The notes under the pieces are model-generated. The model was not told the DNA's origin and searched no databases. It saw nothing but the letters and a program-made list of their open reading frames with translations. Of a stretch of DNA of 64,000 nucleotides, positions 23,388 through 30,973 are shown in pieces. Within the stretch, counting starts at the first letter, position 1. The number at the start of each line of letters is the position of its first letter. Both the position numbers and the translations under genes were made by a program. Source of the DNA: Bog-532 sp963830385 (GTDB lineage: Bacteria > Actinomycetota > Actinomycetes > Streptosporangiales > Streptosporangiaceae); NCBI GenBank assembly GCA_963830385.1, contig CAWHMD010000007.1, positions 62,001 through 126,000 of the forward strand. Direction: 5' to 3'.

Positions 23388-25564
23388 GACCCAGACCGGC
23401 CCCGGATCGCCCGGCGGAGTCCGCCGAGCCGACCACGCGCCCCGAGCCGGCTACGCCTATCGAGCCGGCTCCGGGCTCTGAGTCGGCCTCGCCCCCTGGG
23501 CCGGCCTCGCCCCCTGAGGCGGCCGCGCCCGCCGGCCCGACGCCGCCCGCCGGGGCCGCCGAGCCGGCTCAGCCTCCCGCGTCCGCCCAGCCTCCCGCGC
23601 CCGCCCAGCCCTTCAAGCGGGCCAAGCCCTCCAAGCGAACCCAGCCCCCCGGGTCCGCCAAGCACGCCAAGCCCCAGGCCTCCCAGCGACCCCCCGCGCC
23701 TCAAGAGCCCCCCCAGCCCCCGCAGCCCCAGGAGCCCCAGGAGCCTCCCACCTCACAGGACTCCCCGGCCGAGCCGTACGTCCGGCTGAACGCCCAGGCC
23801 CTGGAAGGCGCCCTGGTCAACCTGCGCAATCGCATCGCCGCGGTGTCGCTGCTGTTCGAGACGCCGGATCTGGCCGAGGTGAAGGCCGAACGGGCCAAGC
23901 TCCTCAGCCAGGTCGAGGACTACCTGCTGCCGCGGCTGCGCCGGTCCACCGCCCCGATCCTGGTGGCGGTCGTCGGCTCCACCGGCGCCGGCAAGTCGAC
24001 GCTGGTCAACAGCATCGTCGGCCAGCCCGTGAGCGCGACCGGGGTGCGGCGGCCGACCACCAACAGCCCGGTGCTGGCCTGCCACCCCGAGGACGTCGAC
24101 TGGTTCGCGGAGAACAACTTCCTGCCTAGCCTGCCCCGGGTCCGCCAGGAGGGCCTGGCCCGCCCCGGCCGGGACGGCCTGCTGGTGCTGGCGGCCAGCG
24201 AAGGCATCCCCAAGGGCCTGGCGCTGCTCGACACCCCCGACATCGACTCCGTGGTCCAGGCCCACCACGAGTTCGCCTACCAGTTCCTGGACGCCTCCGA
24301 TCTGTGGCTGTTCGTCACCTCGGCCAGCCGCTACGCCGACGCACCGGTCTGGCAGGTGCTGCAGCACGCCCGGGACCGGGGCGCGTCGCTGGGCATCGTG
24401 CTGTCCCGGGTGCCATCCGGGGCCCGGGCCGAGCTGGTCGGCCACTTCACCGCCATGCTGGACGCCAACAGCATCGACGCGGCCGACCGGTTCGTGATCC
24501 CGGAGACCCGGGTGGCCGGGGGCATGCTGCCGGCCGAGGCGTTCGAGCCGATCCGCGCCTACCTGACCGACACCAGCCACCGGGAGGAACGGCGGGTCGC
24601 GGTGCTGACGCAGACCATGGCCGGGGTGCTGGAGACGTTTTACACCAGGGTCCCGGCCCTCGCGGCGGCGGCCGAAGCCCAGCTGGCCGTGCGCAACCGG
24701 CTGCGGGAGCTGGCCGAGCAGCCGTACCGGGCCGCGCTCGGCACCGTGGAGAAGGCCCTGCGCGACGGTGAGCTGCTGCGCGGCGAGGTCCAGGCCCGCT
24801 GGCAGGACCTGGTCGTCACCGGTGACCTGACCCGGACCCTGCGGAACCGCAAGACGCCGCGGCAGGGCAAGCGGGCCCGTAAGCGCCAGGCGCCGGAGCG
24901 TTCGACCGCGCTGCGCTCCGCGCTCCGCTCGGCCCTGGAGGCGGTGATCGTATCCGCCGCCGACCGCGCCTCGGAGGAGGCCGATGGCCGGTGGCGCGAC
25001 GACCCAGCCGGGTCGGTGATGCTGGCCTCGGCGGCCGCCGAGCTGGTCACCGAGCACCGGGCCGACCGGCTGTTCGCGTCGGCGTTCGGCGACGGCACCG
25101 ACGCCGGGCCGGAGGAACTGAACCTGGCCCGGTCCGCCGCCGACCTGCCCGACCGGGTGTCCCGGGCAGTCAGCGCCTGGCAGGATCACGTGCTGCGGCT
25201 GGTCCGCCAGGCCGTGCAGCAAAAACGCGGGCACGGCCAGGCCGGGCTCGACGACGATACGCTGGCGCTCGTCACCGTGCTCGCGATCCTCGGCGAGGGC
25301 GCGATCGGCAGCCACGCCGCCAAGCCGTCCGACGACAGCGACATCCTGACGCTGCCCCGGCGGGTGGCGGCGGCCGTGCTCGGCGAGGGACCGGTGCAGG
25401 AGATTTTCGGTACCGCTCGCGCGGAGCTGAACGAGAGGGCGCGCTTGCTACTCGACGAGGAACTCCTCCGGTTCCCGGAGGTCATCGACGGTGTGGGCCG
25501 CTGTGATGAGGTGGCCGGGGTGCGGCTGTACCAGGCCGGCTTCATGCTCGAGGCGCTGCAGTGA
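23384..25564 (+). CDS. Dynamin-like GTPase, soluble member of a pair
   Basis: Large GTPase of 726 residues. The first 125 are a disordered Pro/Ala/Glu-rich tail. A G domain follows with P-loop GSTGAGKST (about 197), a G2 region VRRPTTNSPV and G3 LLDTPDID (about 282). The usual NKxD G4 motif is not obvious (LSRVPSGA stands at its place). Long alpha-helical segments follow from about 390, as in dynamin/YfjP stalks, and no membrane helix is found. The GTG start overlaps the cobA stop, and the stop overlaps the second GTPase (GTGA), so the pair is translated together at the end of the B12 operon. Membrane remodelling or stress protection is likely for the family; a direct role in B12 is not known. 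Confidence 0.8.
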   Translation: MRPRPAPDRPAESAEPTTRPEPATPIEPAPGSESASPPGPASPPEAAAPAGPTPPAGAAEPAQPPASAQPPAPAQPFKRAKPSKRTQPPGSAKHAKPQASQRPPAPQEPPQPPQPQEPQEPPTSQDSPAEPYVRLNAQALEGALVNLRNRIAAVSLLFETPDLAEVKAERAKLLSQVEDYLLPRLRRSTAPILVAVVGSTGAGKSTLVNSIVGQPVSATGVRRPTTNSPVLACHPEDVDWFAENNFLPSLPRVRQEGLARPGRDGLLVLAASEGIPKGLALLDTPDIDSVVQAHHEFAYQFLDASDLWLFVTSASRYADAPVWQVLQHARDRGASLGIVLSRVPSGARAELVGHFTAMLDANSIDAADRFVIPETRVAGGMLPAEAFEPIRAYLTDTSHREERRVAVLTQTMAGVLETFYTRVPALAAAAEAQLAVRNRLRELAEQPYRAALGTVEKALRDGELLRGEVQARWQDLVVTGDLTRTLRNRKTPRQGKRARKRQAPERSTALRSALRSALEAVIVSAADRASEEADGRWRDDPAGSVMLASAAAELVTEHRADRLFASAFGDGTDAGPEELNLARSAADLPDRVSRAVSAWQDHVLRLVRQAVQQKRGHGQAGLDDDTLALVTVLAILGEGAIGSHAAKPSDDSDILTLPRRVAAAVLGEGPVQEIFGTARAELNERARLLLDEELLRFPEVIDGVGRCDEVAGVRLYQAGFMLEALQ

Positions 25565-27348
25565 CCACCAGCGCGCCCCCGTTCGCCGGCCTGCCAAGCG
25601 CCCACCTGCCCGCCCGGCTGGCCGCGCTCGCCTCGGTGGCCGAGATCGCCCAGGACCGCAGCGGCCCCGGCGGGTTCAGCCCCGAGCTGGTCGCCAGCGC
25701 CGAAGGCCTGCTCGCGCGGGCCGGTGAGCGGCTGCGGCTGTCGGCCGCGCACACCGTCGTCACGCTGGCCGGCGGTACCGGCAGCGGGAAGTCGTCCCTG
25801 TTCAACGCGCTGGCCGGGGCCAATTTCTCGCCCGCCGCGGTGACCCGGCCGGCCACCAGGAACGCGCACGCCTGCGTGTGGGGGATGCAGGGCGCCGCAC
25901 CGCTGCTGGACTGGCTGGGCGTGGAACGCCGCTACCGCTACGCCCGGGCCAGCGCGCTGGACGCGGGCGAGGCCGCCCTCAGCGGCCTGCTGCTGCTCGA
26001 CCTGCCCGACCACGACTCGGTCGCGGCCGGCGCCGGCACCGCCGTCGACCGGCTGGTCAGCCTGGCCGACCTGATGGTGTGGGTGCTCGACCCGCAGAAG
26101 TACGCCGACGCGGCCGTGCACAACCGGTTCCTGTCCAAGCTGGCCCGGCACGGCAACGTCACCACGGTCGTGCTCAACCAGTCCGACCTGCTCACACCCC
26201 AGCAGGCGCACGACTGCGAGGAAGACCTCCGGCGGCTGCTCGACTCCGAAGGCCACGGTGAGGCCCGGGTCCTGCTGGTCTCCGCGCTCACCGGGGCCGG
26301 CCTGCCCGAACTGCGGCAGATCCTGGCCACTGCGGTGTCCGCCCGCCAGACCGCCGCTGACCGTATCGCGGCCGACATCGACAGCATCACCGGCGGCTTC
26401 GACAACTACGCGGTCGACCCCGCCGGCGTGGCCCGCCGGTCCGCCGAGAGCACCCCGCCCGCCGCCGATGCCAGCGGGGGCGCCATCTTCCGGCCGCCGT
26501 GGGATGACGCCGCCCCCGGCCTGTCGGCGCAGGCCTCGCCCGCCCGCACCGCGCTGGACAGCGTCCCCGCCGCACCGGCCCTCGCCGTGGCCGACGCGCT
26601 GGCGCACGCGGCCGGCCTCGCCGCCGTCACCGACGCACTCGAAGACGTCCGCGAGATCCACGCCGCCAAGTACCTGAGCTGGCCGTTTGCCCGCGTTTCG
26701 GACTTGCTGCCGGGCCGCGACCCGGTTCGCTCGGTCCGGCTGAGCCGGGCCAGCGCCGACGCCCGGGTTGCGGTCGCGGCCGGCGCGGACGCCCAGCAGC
26801 CCGAGATCGACAGCGCCATCACGGTCTTCGCCGACGCGATCAGCGATGGCCTGCCCGACCCCTGGCCACGCACGGTCCGGTCGGCCGCCCGGTCCCGTGC
26901 CGCCGACATCAGCAGCGCGCTCAGCGCGGCCATCAGCGAGAGCGTCCCCGCCGCCGCCCGCATCCCGGGCTGGTGGCGCCTGGTCTTCGCCTGGCAGTGG
27001 CTGCTGGTCGCCCTGGTCGCGGCGGGCATCGGCTGGATGGGTGTGATCATCGCGGTCGGCGTCTTCCACGCCCTGGGCCAGCACCCGCCCGAGCTGATCG
27101 GCAGCGCCGCCCTGATCCCGTGGGTGGCCGCCATGGTCGTCGCGTTCCTGCTGCTGGGCTGGCTCACCGCCACCGGCAGCCTGAACGCGGTCACCCTGGC
27201 CTTCGACCGTGAACGCGAGCAGATCGCCGCGGCCATGCGCGCCCGCATCGACGCGGTGGCCCGCGACCTTGTGGTGATCCCGGCCGGCACCGAGCTCACC
27301 ACCTACACCGAGTTCTGCACCGAGCTGACCGCCGCCGGCCGCACGTAG
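25561..27348 (+). CDS. YfjP/dynamin-like GTPase with C-terminal membrane anchor
   Basis: GTPase of 595 residues partnering the preceding gene. P-loop LAGGTGSGKSSLFNAL (about 70), TRPATRNAHACVWG as G2, G3 LLLDLPDHDSVAAG (about 146), and VVLNQSDLL as G4 with Gln in place of Lys. A helical region follows, then two membrane helices near residues 478-505 and 517-542 (WQWLLVALVAAGIGWMGVI and PWVAAMVVAFLLLGWL), placing the G domain at the inner membrane face. Translational coupling to the soluble GTPase suggests a hetero-oligomer. It is the last gene of the 18.6-kb run behind the riboswitch. Confidence 0.82.
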   Translation: MTTSAPPFAGLPSAHLPARLAALASVAEIAQDRSGPGGFSPELVASAEGLLARAGERLRLSAAHTVVTLAGGTGSGKSSLFNALAGANFSPAAVTRPATRNAHACVWGMQGAAPLLDWLGVERRYRYARASALDAGEAALSGLLLLDLPDHDSVAAGAGTAVDRLVSLADLMVWVLDPQKYADAAVHNRFLSKLARHGNVTTVVLNQSDLLTPQQAHDCEEDLRRLLDSEGHGEARVLLVSALTGAGLPELRQILATAVSARQTAADRIAADIDSITGGFDNYAVDPAGVARRSAESTPPAADASGGAIFRPPWDDAAPGLSAQASPARTALDSVPAAPALAVADALAHAAGLAAVTDALEDVREIHAAKYLSWPFARVSDLLPGRDPVRSVRLSRASADARVAVAAGADAQQPEIDSAITVFADAISDGLPDPWPRTVRSAARSRAADISSALSAAISESVPAAARIPGWWRLVFAWQWLLVALVAAGIGWMGVIIAVGVFHALGQHPPELIGSAALIPWVAAMVVAFLLLGWLTATGSLNAVTLAFDREREQIAAAMRARIDAVARDLVVIPAGTELTTYTEFCTELTAAGRT

Positions 27349-27373
27349 CCGCCCCGCCCGGTGTTGCCTGCGC

Positions 27374-27538
27374 CTAGATCCGGCGCCGGCCTACCCTGGG
27401 TCTGACGGCGGCGGCCGCGACCGCGGTCCTGGCCACCGGCGCGCGGCCGGGGGTTACGGCGCGGGCCACGACGGCGGTCTTCGCCACTGGCGCGCGGATG
27501 ACACCGACCCTTCCCACGCGTGCTCGCCTCAGGGGCAT
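27374..27538 (-). CDS. Small basic protein coupled to the DUF6325 gene
   Basis: Short frame of 54 residues that starts one base after the stop of the DUF6325 gene (TGA-C-ATG), strongly suggesting coupled translation. The sequence (MPLRRARVGRVGVIRAP onward) is rich in Arg, Ala and Val with two similar blocks, APVAKTAVVARAV and APVARTAVAAAV, encoded by imperfect 24-bp direct repeats at 27423-27446 and 27474-27497. It recalls the small Arg/Ala/Thr/Val-rich proteins that often follow DUF1269/DUF6325 genes in actinobacteria, here without a SHOCT tail. I rely on position and pattern, so this is moderate support only. Confidence 0.5.
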   Translation of the reverse strand: MPLRRARVGRVGVIRAPVAKTAVVARAVTPGRAPVARTAVAAAAVRPRVGRRRI

Positions 27539-27539
27539 G

Positions 27540-27998
27540 TCAATCTCCTGCCGTTGCGGTTTCTTCGTCGGCCTCGATCGAGGCGATGATGGCCTGCAGG
27601 GGAATCCGCCCGTCGGCGATCAGCTGGCCGCCAGAACGCCGCGCCGCCGATGCGAACGGCGCCGCCCACAAGTTCTCCCAGATGAGCACCCCGGCCGTGC
27701 TTCCTGGTTCCATCGCGGCGGCGAGGTGGTCGACATCATCAGCGGCCAGCAGTTCCGCCAGTTCCGCCTCGATGGCCTCCAGCTCCCCGAGTTCGCCGAC
27801 GTCGGACAGTTCCGCCGCGTCGACGGTGCCGTCTGCGTCCTTGGTGAGGATCAGTACATCGATCACGCGTATGGTGCCGGAGTCGACCAGAGCCCGCAGC
27901 TCCGCCGCCATCTCGCCGGTGAAGTTGCTCGCCCCGGCCGGGAACTCCACGACGACGAAGTCGACGGGACCTAGTTCCTCCAGAGATACGTTGGTCAT
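27540..27998 (-). CDS. DUF6325 family protein
   Basis: Protein of 152 residues, mostly acidic, with the start of this family (VSLEELGPVDFVVVEFP) and an Asp/Glu-rich centre. It ends with the segment LIADGRIPLQAIIAS found in the family. No membrane helix or signal peptide. The ATG at 27998 is preferred over one 12 codons upstream because GGAAGTG stands just before it. It lies 53 bp after the DUF7144 membrane-protein gene on the same strand and precedes the small basic protein, so the three may form a stress operon. Function of the family is unknown. Confidence 0.75.
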   Translation of the reverse strand: MTNVSLEELGPVDFVVVEFPAGASNFTGEMAAELRALVDSGTIRVIDVLILTKDADGTVDAAELSDVGELGELEAIEAELAELLAADDVDHLAAAMEPGSTAGVLIWENLWAAPFASAARRSGGQLIADGRIPLQAIIASIEADEETATAGD

Positions 27999-28051
27999 GA
28001 TCACTTCCGTTCCGTTGTCCCGGTGGGATCTCACTCAGCCGATCCGCCCGG

Positions 28052-28486
28052 CTAGACCCCGGCCAGGTTTTCGCGGCTGCCGTAGGCGCACAGCCCGTAC
28101 AGCGCGACAACGTCCATGGCCAGGATGCTCAGCGCCCAGAAGGGATAGGCGGGCAGGGAGAACATCATGTCGATGGCGCTGAGCCCCACCACGACCACCG
28201 CGAACCAGCGGGCCAGCTGGTTGCCGGCCAGGATCCCGCCGGCCGCGGCCAGCTGGAGGACGGCAATGATGAGCGTGATCCAGCCCCAGGCGCGCAGGTT
28301 GCCGAACACGTAATGGGCGTTGCTCACGAAAACATGCGATTGAGCGATCCCGGCGATGCCGTAGATCAGGTTGAAGAAGCCGACGACGAGCAGCAGAATC
28401 GATGCGAAGAAGATCAGGCCATAGCCGCGGCCTTCCGCGTGGCGGCCGCCAGTGCCGTCTTCCGATCTGAGTGTTGCCGATGACAC
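28052..28486 (-). CDS. DUF7144-type four-helix membrane protein
   Basis: Membrane protein of 144 residues with four hydrophobic helices (about 17-40, 58-80, 86-106 and 112-132) and the family features GFFNLIYGIAGI and AWGWITLIIAVLQLAAAGGILAGNQLARWF. The GTG at 28486 is chosen because GGAGGT lies 5 nt before it. A copy of the TCACCC-N5-GGGTGA element (28560-28576) stands 73 bp upstream. Such proteins are common in actinobacterial stress clusters; no activity is known. Confidence 0.8.
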   Translation of the reverse strand: MSSATLRSEDGTGGRHAEGRGYGLIFFASILLLVVGFFNLIYGIAGIAQSHVFVSNAHYVFGNLRAWGWITLIIAVLQLAAAGGILAGNQLARWFAVVVVGLSAIDMMFSLPAYPFWALSILAMDVVALYGLCAYGSRENLAGV

Positions 28487-28559
28487 GATGACCTCCAAGT
28501 CAACATCGCGGCGCGGTGCCGCTCTGCTCAACCGTGCGCCCTGTCGCGCTCTGGCTGCA

Positions 28560-28576
28560 TCACCCTTCAGGGGGGA
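28560..28576 (-). promoter_or_regulatory. TCACCC-N5-GGGTGA element before DUF7144
   Basis: TCACCC-TTCAG-GGGGGA on the plus strand, one mismatch to the palindrome shared by several stress genes here. Read towards DUF7144 the near half is GGGTGATGC, the extended form. It also lies 26 bp before the SulP remnant on the other side. Confidence 0.6.
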
Positions 28577-28602
28577 GACGTGGCCCATGATTCAGCGGAA
28601 AT

Positions 28603-29154
28603 GTGAGACTTGTTGAGGGGCCGGCCCGGATTCTTGCCCGCGTTCTGCCAGATGGCTGGAAAGTTGCCGGCCACCAGATCTTCGGCGTGCTGGAGCCGCC
28701 ACGCGATCGACGAGCGGCGCTATGGTGGCGCGGTATCAAGCAGGCCGATGAGCAGAACTCGGGCCCGCAGCAGCACCATGGGAGATTGGGCACCGACGTG
28801 TACGGCAGCTTGCTGTATGCCGGATCCCGCACCCTGCAGGCTCGCCTACCCGACCCGGTCGGCACGGAGGCGCCGGTGCTGGTGCTGCGCCTGCGGGGCC
28901 GAACCTCGCTGGGGGCCACCTTCATCAAGGTGGCCGGCGACTACGCCGGCCAGCTGGATGACGTCGGTGGCCGGCTCTACCTCAGCGGCCTGCAGCCCAC
29001 GCTTACCGAACGGCTCCACCGCACCGGCAGCATCGAAGGACCGGTACGTGCGTTCGAAGCGACCCCGGTGCTCGGTGAATCGACCTATGCGGCCTACCTC
29101 GACGCCGAGGCCTGGCTGGTCCGGCGGCACGAAAAGGAAACGCCGGTCGGATAA
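28603..29154 (+). pseudogene. C-terminal STAS remnant of a SulP anion transporter
   Basis: From about residue 65 the translation matches the end of actinobacterial SulP (sulfate/bicarbonate) transporters: VYGSLLYAGSRTLQARLPD, VVLRLRGRTSLGATF-like text, GRLYLSGLQPTLTERL and ATPVLGEST. A full SulP protein has 10-14 membrane helices and more than 450 residues; none of the membrane part is left. The first 60 residues are not recognised and there is no good ribosome site, so I read this as a truncated gene. Its last 17 codons are duplicated 396 bp downstream. It could still make an anti-sigma-antagonist-like STAS protein, but the unrelated N-terminus argues against that. Confidence 0.65.
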
Positions 29155-29176
29155 GCGGATGAGCCGGAGCGTCGGC
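29101..29176 (+). repeat. 76-bp direct repeat, copy 1
   Basis: Begins GACGCCGAGGC within the last codons of the SulP remnant and runs past its stop to GTCGGC. It matches copy 2 at 29497-29572 at all but about five positions. The two copies flank the amphi-Trp gene with its element. Confidence 0.9.
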
Positions 29177-29180
29177 CGCA

Positions 29181-29197
29181 TGATCCCTGGCGGGTGA
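29181..29197 (+). promoter_or_regulatory. TCACCC-N5-GGGTGA element before amphi-Trp gene
   Basis: TGATCC-CTGGC-GGGTGA: two mismatches in the left half and a perfect right half extended to GGGTGATGC. It ends 63 bp before the GTG start of the amphi-Trp gene, the same distance as at several other copies. Confidence 0.5.
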
Positions 29198-29260
29198 TGC
29201 GGCGGCGGATCATCTCATGGAACGGTGCAGATGACTGTCCGCCATAGATCGGAGACTCAC

Positions 29261-29479
29261 GTGGAACTTATGGAATTGAAGGAAAAGATATCGCTCTCCC
29301 GGGAAGAGGCGGCTGCGCGTCTGCACGCCATCGCTGACGAGCTTTCCTCCAACAATGACGTCGTAATCGAGCGGGCGGATCTTCGGTTCGTCGCCCACGT
29401 GCCCGATCAGGTCCGCCTGAAAGTGGAATTTGAGGTTGAGGATGACGGCACCGAGCTGGAGATCGAACTGACCTGGTAG
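29261..29479 (+). CDS. amphi-Trp domain protein
   Basis: Small protein of 72 residues: an amphipathic helix with SLSREEAAARLHAIADEL, then two beta strands ending VRLKVEFEVEDDGTELEIELTW. The closing ELEIELTW with its Trp is the hallmark of amphi-Trp domain proteins, whose function is unknown. The GTG at 29261 is chosen because GGAG stands 6 nt upstream; ATG 29231 would add ten residues without a ribosome site. Base composition is lower in GC than the neighbours, hinting at a different origin. It is bracketed by the 76-bp direct repeat, and its last 73 bp are also read antisense in the antiporter tail. Confidence 0.75.
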   Translation: MELMELKEKISLSREEAAARLHAIADELSSNNDVVIERADLRFVAHVPDQVRLKVEFEVEDDGTELEIELTW

Positions 29480-30807
29480 TCAGTGCTCCGTTTGGCGACG
29501 CCGAGGCGTGCCTGGTCCGGCGGGACGAAAAGGAAACGCCGGTCGGATAAGCGGATGAGCCGCCGCGTCGGCACCTCAGGCTCCGGCGGGGCCGATGAGT
29601 CCTGGGGCGCCCCGGCCAGAGCAGACACCGCCCCGTAGCGCCGGGCCAGTGGCTCGGCGCTGACGCCGTGCGCGATCACGCTGAGCAGGACCGTGGCCGT
29701 GATGACCGCCACCGCCGGGCTGACCGCCTTCTCGCCGAGATCTTCCAGCGCCAGCAGCGCGAACACGACTGAGGCCAGACCCCGGGGACCGAACCAGCCC
29801 ACGAACACGGTCGTCGGCCAGCCGAGCTTCGCGCCGATCAGGGCCAGCGCGACCGGGACCATCCGGACCACCGTCAGGCTCAGCACCGCGTACACCACGA
29901 TCTGCCAGCTCAGGTGCTCGAACATCGGCGCGACCGCGATCGCGCCGAACGCCAGCCATACCAGCAGCGACACTAGCGCCCCGGTCTCCTCGACGAACGG
30001 CACCAGCGGCTCGCCGCGCCGGGCCGCCGTGCTGGCGAAGGCCAGGCCGCCGGTGAACGCGGCGATGAAGCCGTTGCCGTGCAGCGCGACCGCCGAGGCG
30101 TACGCGCACACCGCCAGGCCGAGAACGGCCGCGCCGGCGAACCCCTCCGCGACCCAGTCGCGTCGGCTGGCCAGCCGGACCAGCCAGCCGCCCACACCGC
30201 CCACCACCACACCGACGGCCAGTCCCAGGACCAGTTCCGCAACGGCCTTGCCCGGGCCGGTCATGACTTCGTGCGCGGCGGTCCCCGCTCCTGCCACCGC
30301 GACCAGCACGAACGGCGTGGCGATGCCGTCGTTCAGTCCGCTCTCCAGGTTGAGCAGGCGCCGGATCCGGGCCGGGACCGCGCGGTTGAGCATCACCCCG
30401 GCGCCCAGTGCCGCGTCGGTCGGGGCCAGGGCGGCACCGATCAGCAGGGCCAGCCAGACGTTGATGTGGCCGAACAGGGCCAGCGCCAGCAGCGTGCCCA
30501 GGCCGATGGTGAGCGGCAGCCCGATCCCCAGCAGCCGCAGGCACAGGCCGAGTTCAGCGCGCAGGTCCCGCAGCCCGACCCGGGACGCGTCGGAGAACAG
30601 CACCAGCACCAGCGTGATCTCGGCCAGGACCTTGACCGCCTCGTGCGAAGGCGCGAACCCCAGTGTCTTCAGCGGGCCGTGCGTCAGTACCAGCCCGGCC
30701 AGGACGAAGATGATCGGCGCGGTCACGTCGAACCGTTCCAGCCGGGCCGACACCGTCCCCCACGCGAAGATCAGCGCCGCGACCAGGGCCAGATCGGAAG
30801 CGCTCAT
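29407..30807 (-). CDS. Cation:proton antiporter (CPA1/NhaP-like)
   Basis: Integral membrane antiporter of 466 residues with about 12 helices. The motif LNLESGLNDGIATP near residue 155 carries the conserved Asp of CPA1 exchangers, and WFGPRGLASVVFALL near 345 is another signature. The fold ends near residue 390. The last 60 residues (from about RRLIRLSDRRFLFVPPDQ) are odd: they are the antisense reading of the duplicated SulP tail and then of the 3' end of the amphi-Trp gene, so the normal stop seems to have been replaced by a fusion to foreign sequence. Probably exchanges Na+ or K+ for H+. Only a weak ribosome site precedes the ATG. Confidence 0.85.
   Translation of the reverse strand: MSASDLALVAALIFAWGTVSARLERFDVTAPIIFVLAGLVLTHGPLKTLGFAPSHEAVKVLAEITLVLVLFSDASRVGLRDLRAELGLCLRLLGIGLPLTIGLGTLLALALFGHINVWLALLIGAALAPTDAALGAGVMLNRAVPARIRRLLNLESGLNDGIATPFVLVAVAGAGTAAHEVMTGPGKAVAELVLGLAVGVVVGGVGGWLVRLASRRDWVAEGFAGAAVLGLAVCAYASAVALHGNGFIAAFTGGLAFASTAARRGEPLVPFVEETGALVSLLVWLAFGAIAVAPMFEHLSWQIVVYAVLSLTVVRMVPVALALIGAKLGWPTTVFVGWFGPRGLASVVFALLALEDLGEKAVSPAVAVITATVLLSVIAHGVSAEPLARRYGAVSALAGAPQDSSAPPEPEVPTRRLIRLSDRRFLFVPPDQARLGVAKRSTDYQVSSISSSVPSSSTSNSTFRRT
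29497..29572 (+). repeat. 76-bp direct repeat, copy 2
   Basis: Second copy of the SulP-tail sequence (see 29101-29176), 17 bp after the amphi-Trp stop. It codes DAEACLVRRDEKETPVG on the plus strand and forms part of the C-terminal coding region of the antiporter on the minus strand. Confidence 0.9.
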
Positions 30808-30894
30808 CAGCTCACCGGCGCATCAGCGCGGCGGCGTCGTCGCTCCCATCGGGCCGCATGGGGCCAGCGTAGGCCGGTATCCGAGGCTCAAGGA

Positions 30895-30911
30895 TCACCC
30901 CTGAGGGAGGA
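30895..30911 (+). promoter_or_regulatory. TCACCC-N5-GGGTGA-like element before the broken arylsulfatase
   Basis: TCACCC-CTGAG-GGAGGA: perfect left half, two mismatches in the right half. It lies 62 bp before the ATG of the arylsulfatase pseudogene and 87 bp from the divergent antiporter start. The right-half decay would match loss of selection on a dead gene. Confidence 0.45.
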
Positions 30912-30973
30912 TCAGCGCCAGTTCACGGAAGGCCACAGTCGGTTCTGTCCCCACCAACGTGAGAGCTGGAACC

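Noticed and set aside
27423..27497. Imperfect 24-bp direct repeats as mobile-element ends
   Set aside because: They are in frame within a small gene and code two similar peptide blocks; there is no transposase and there are no inverted ends.
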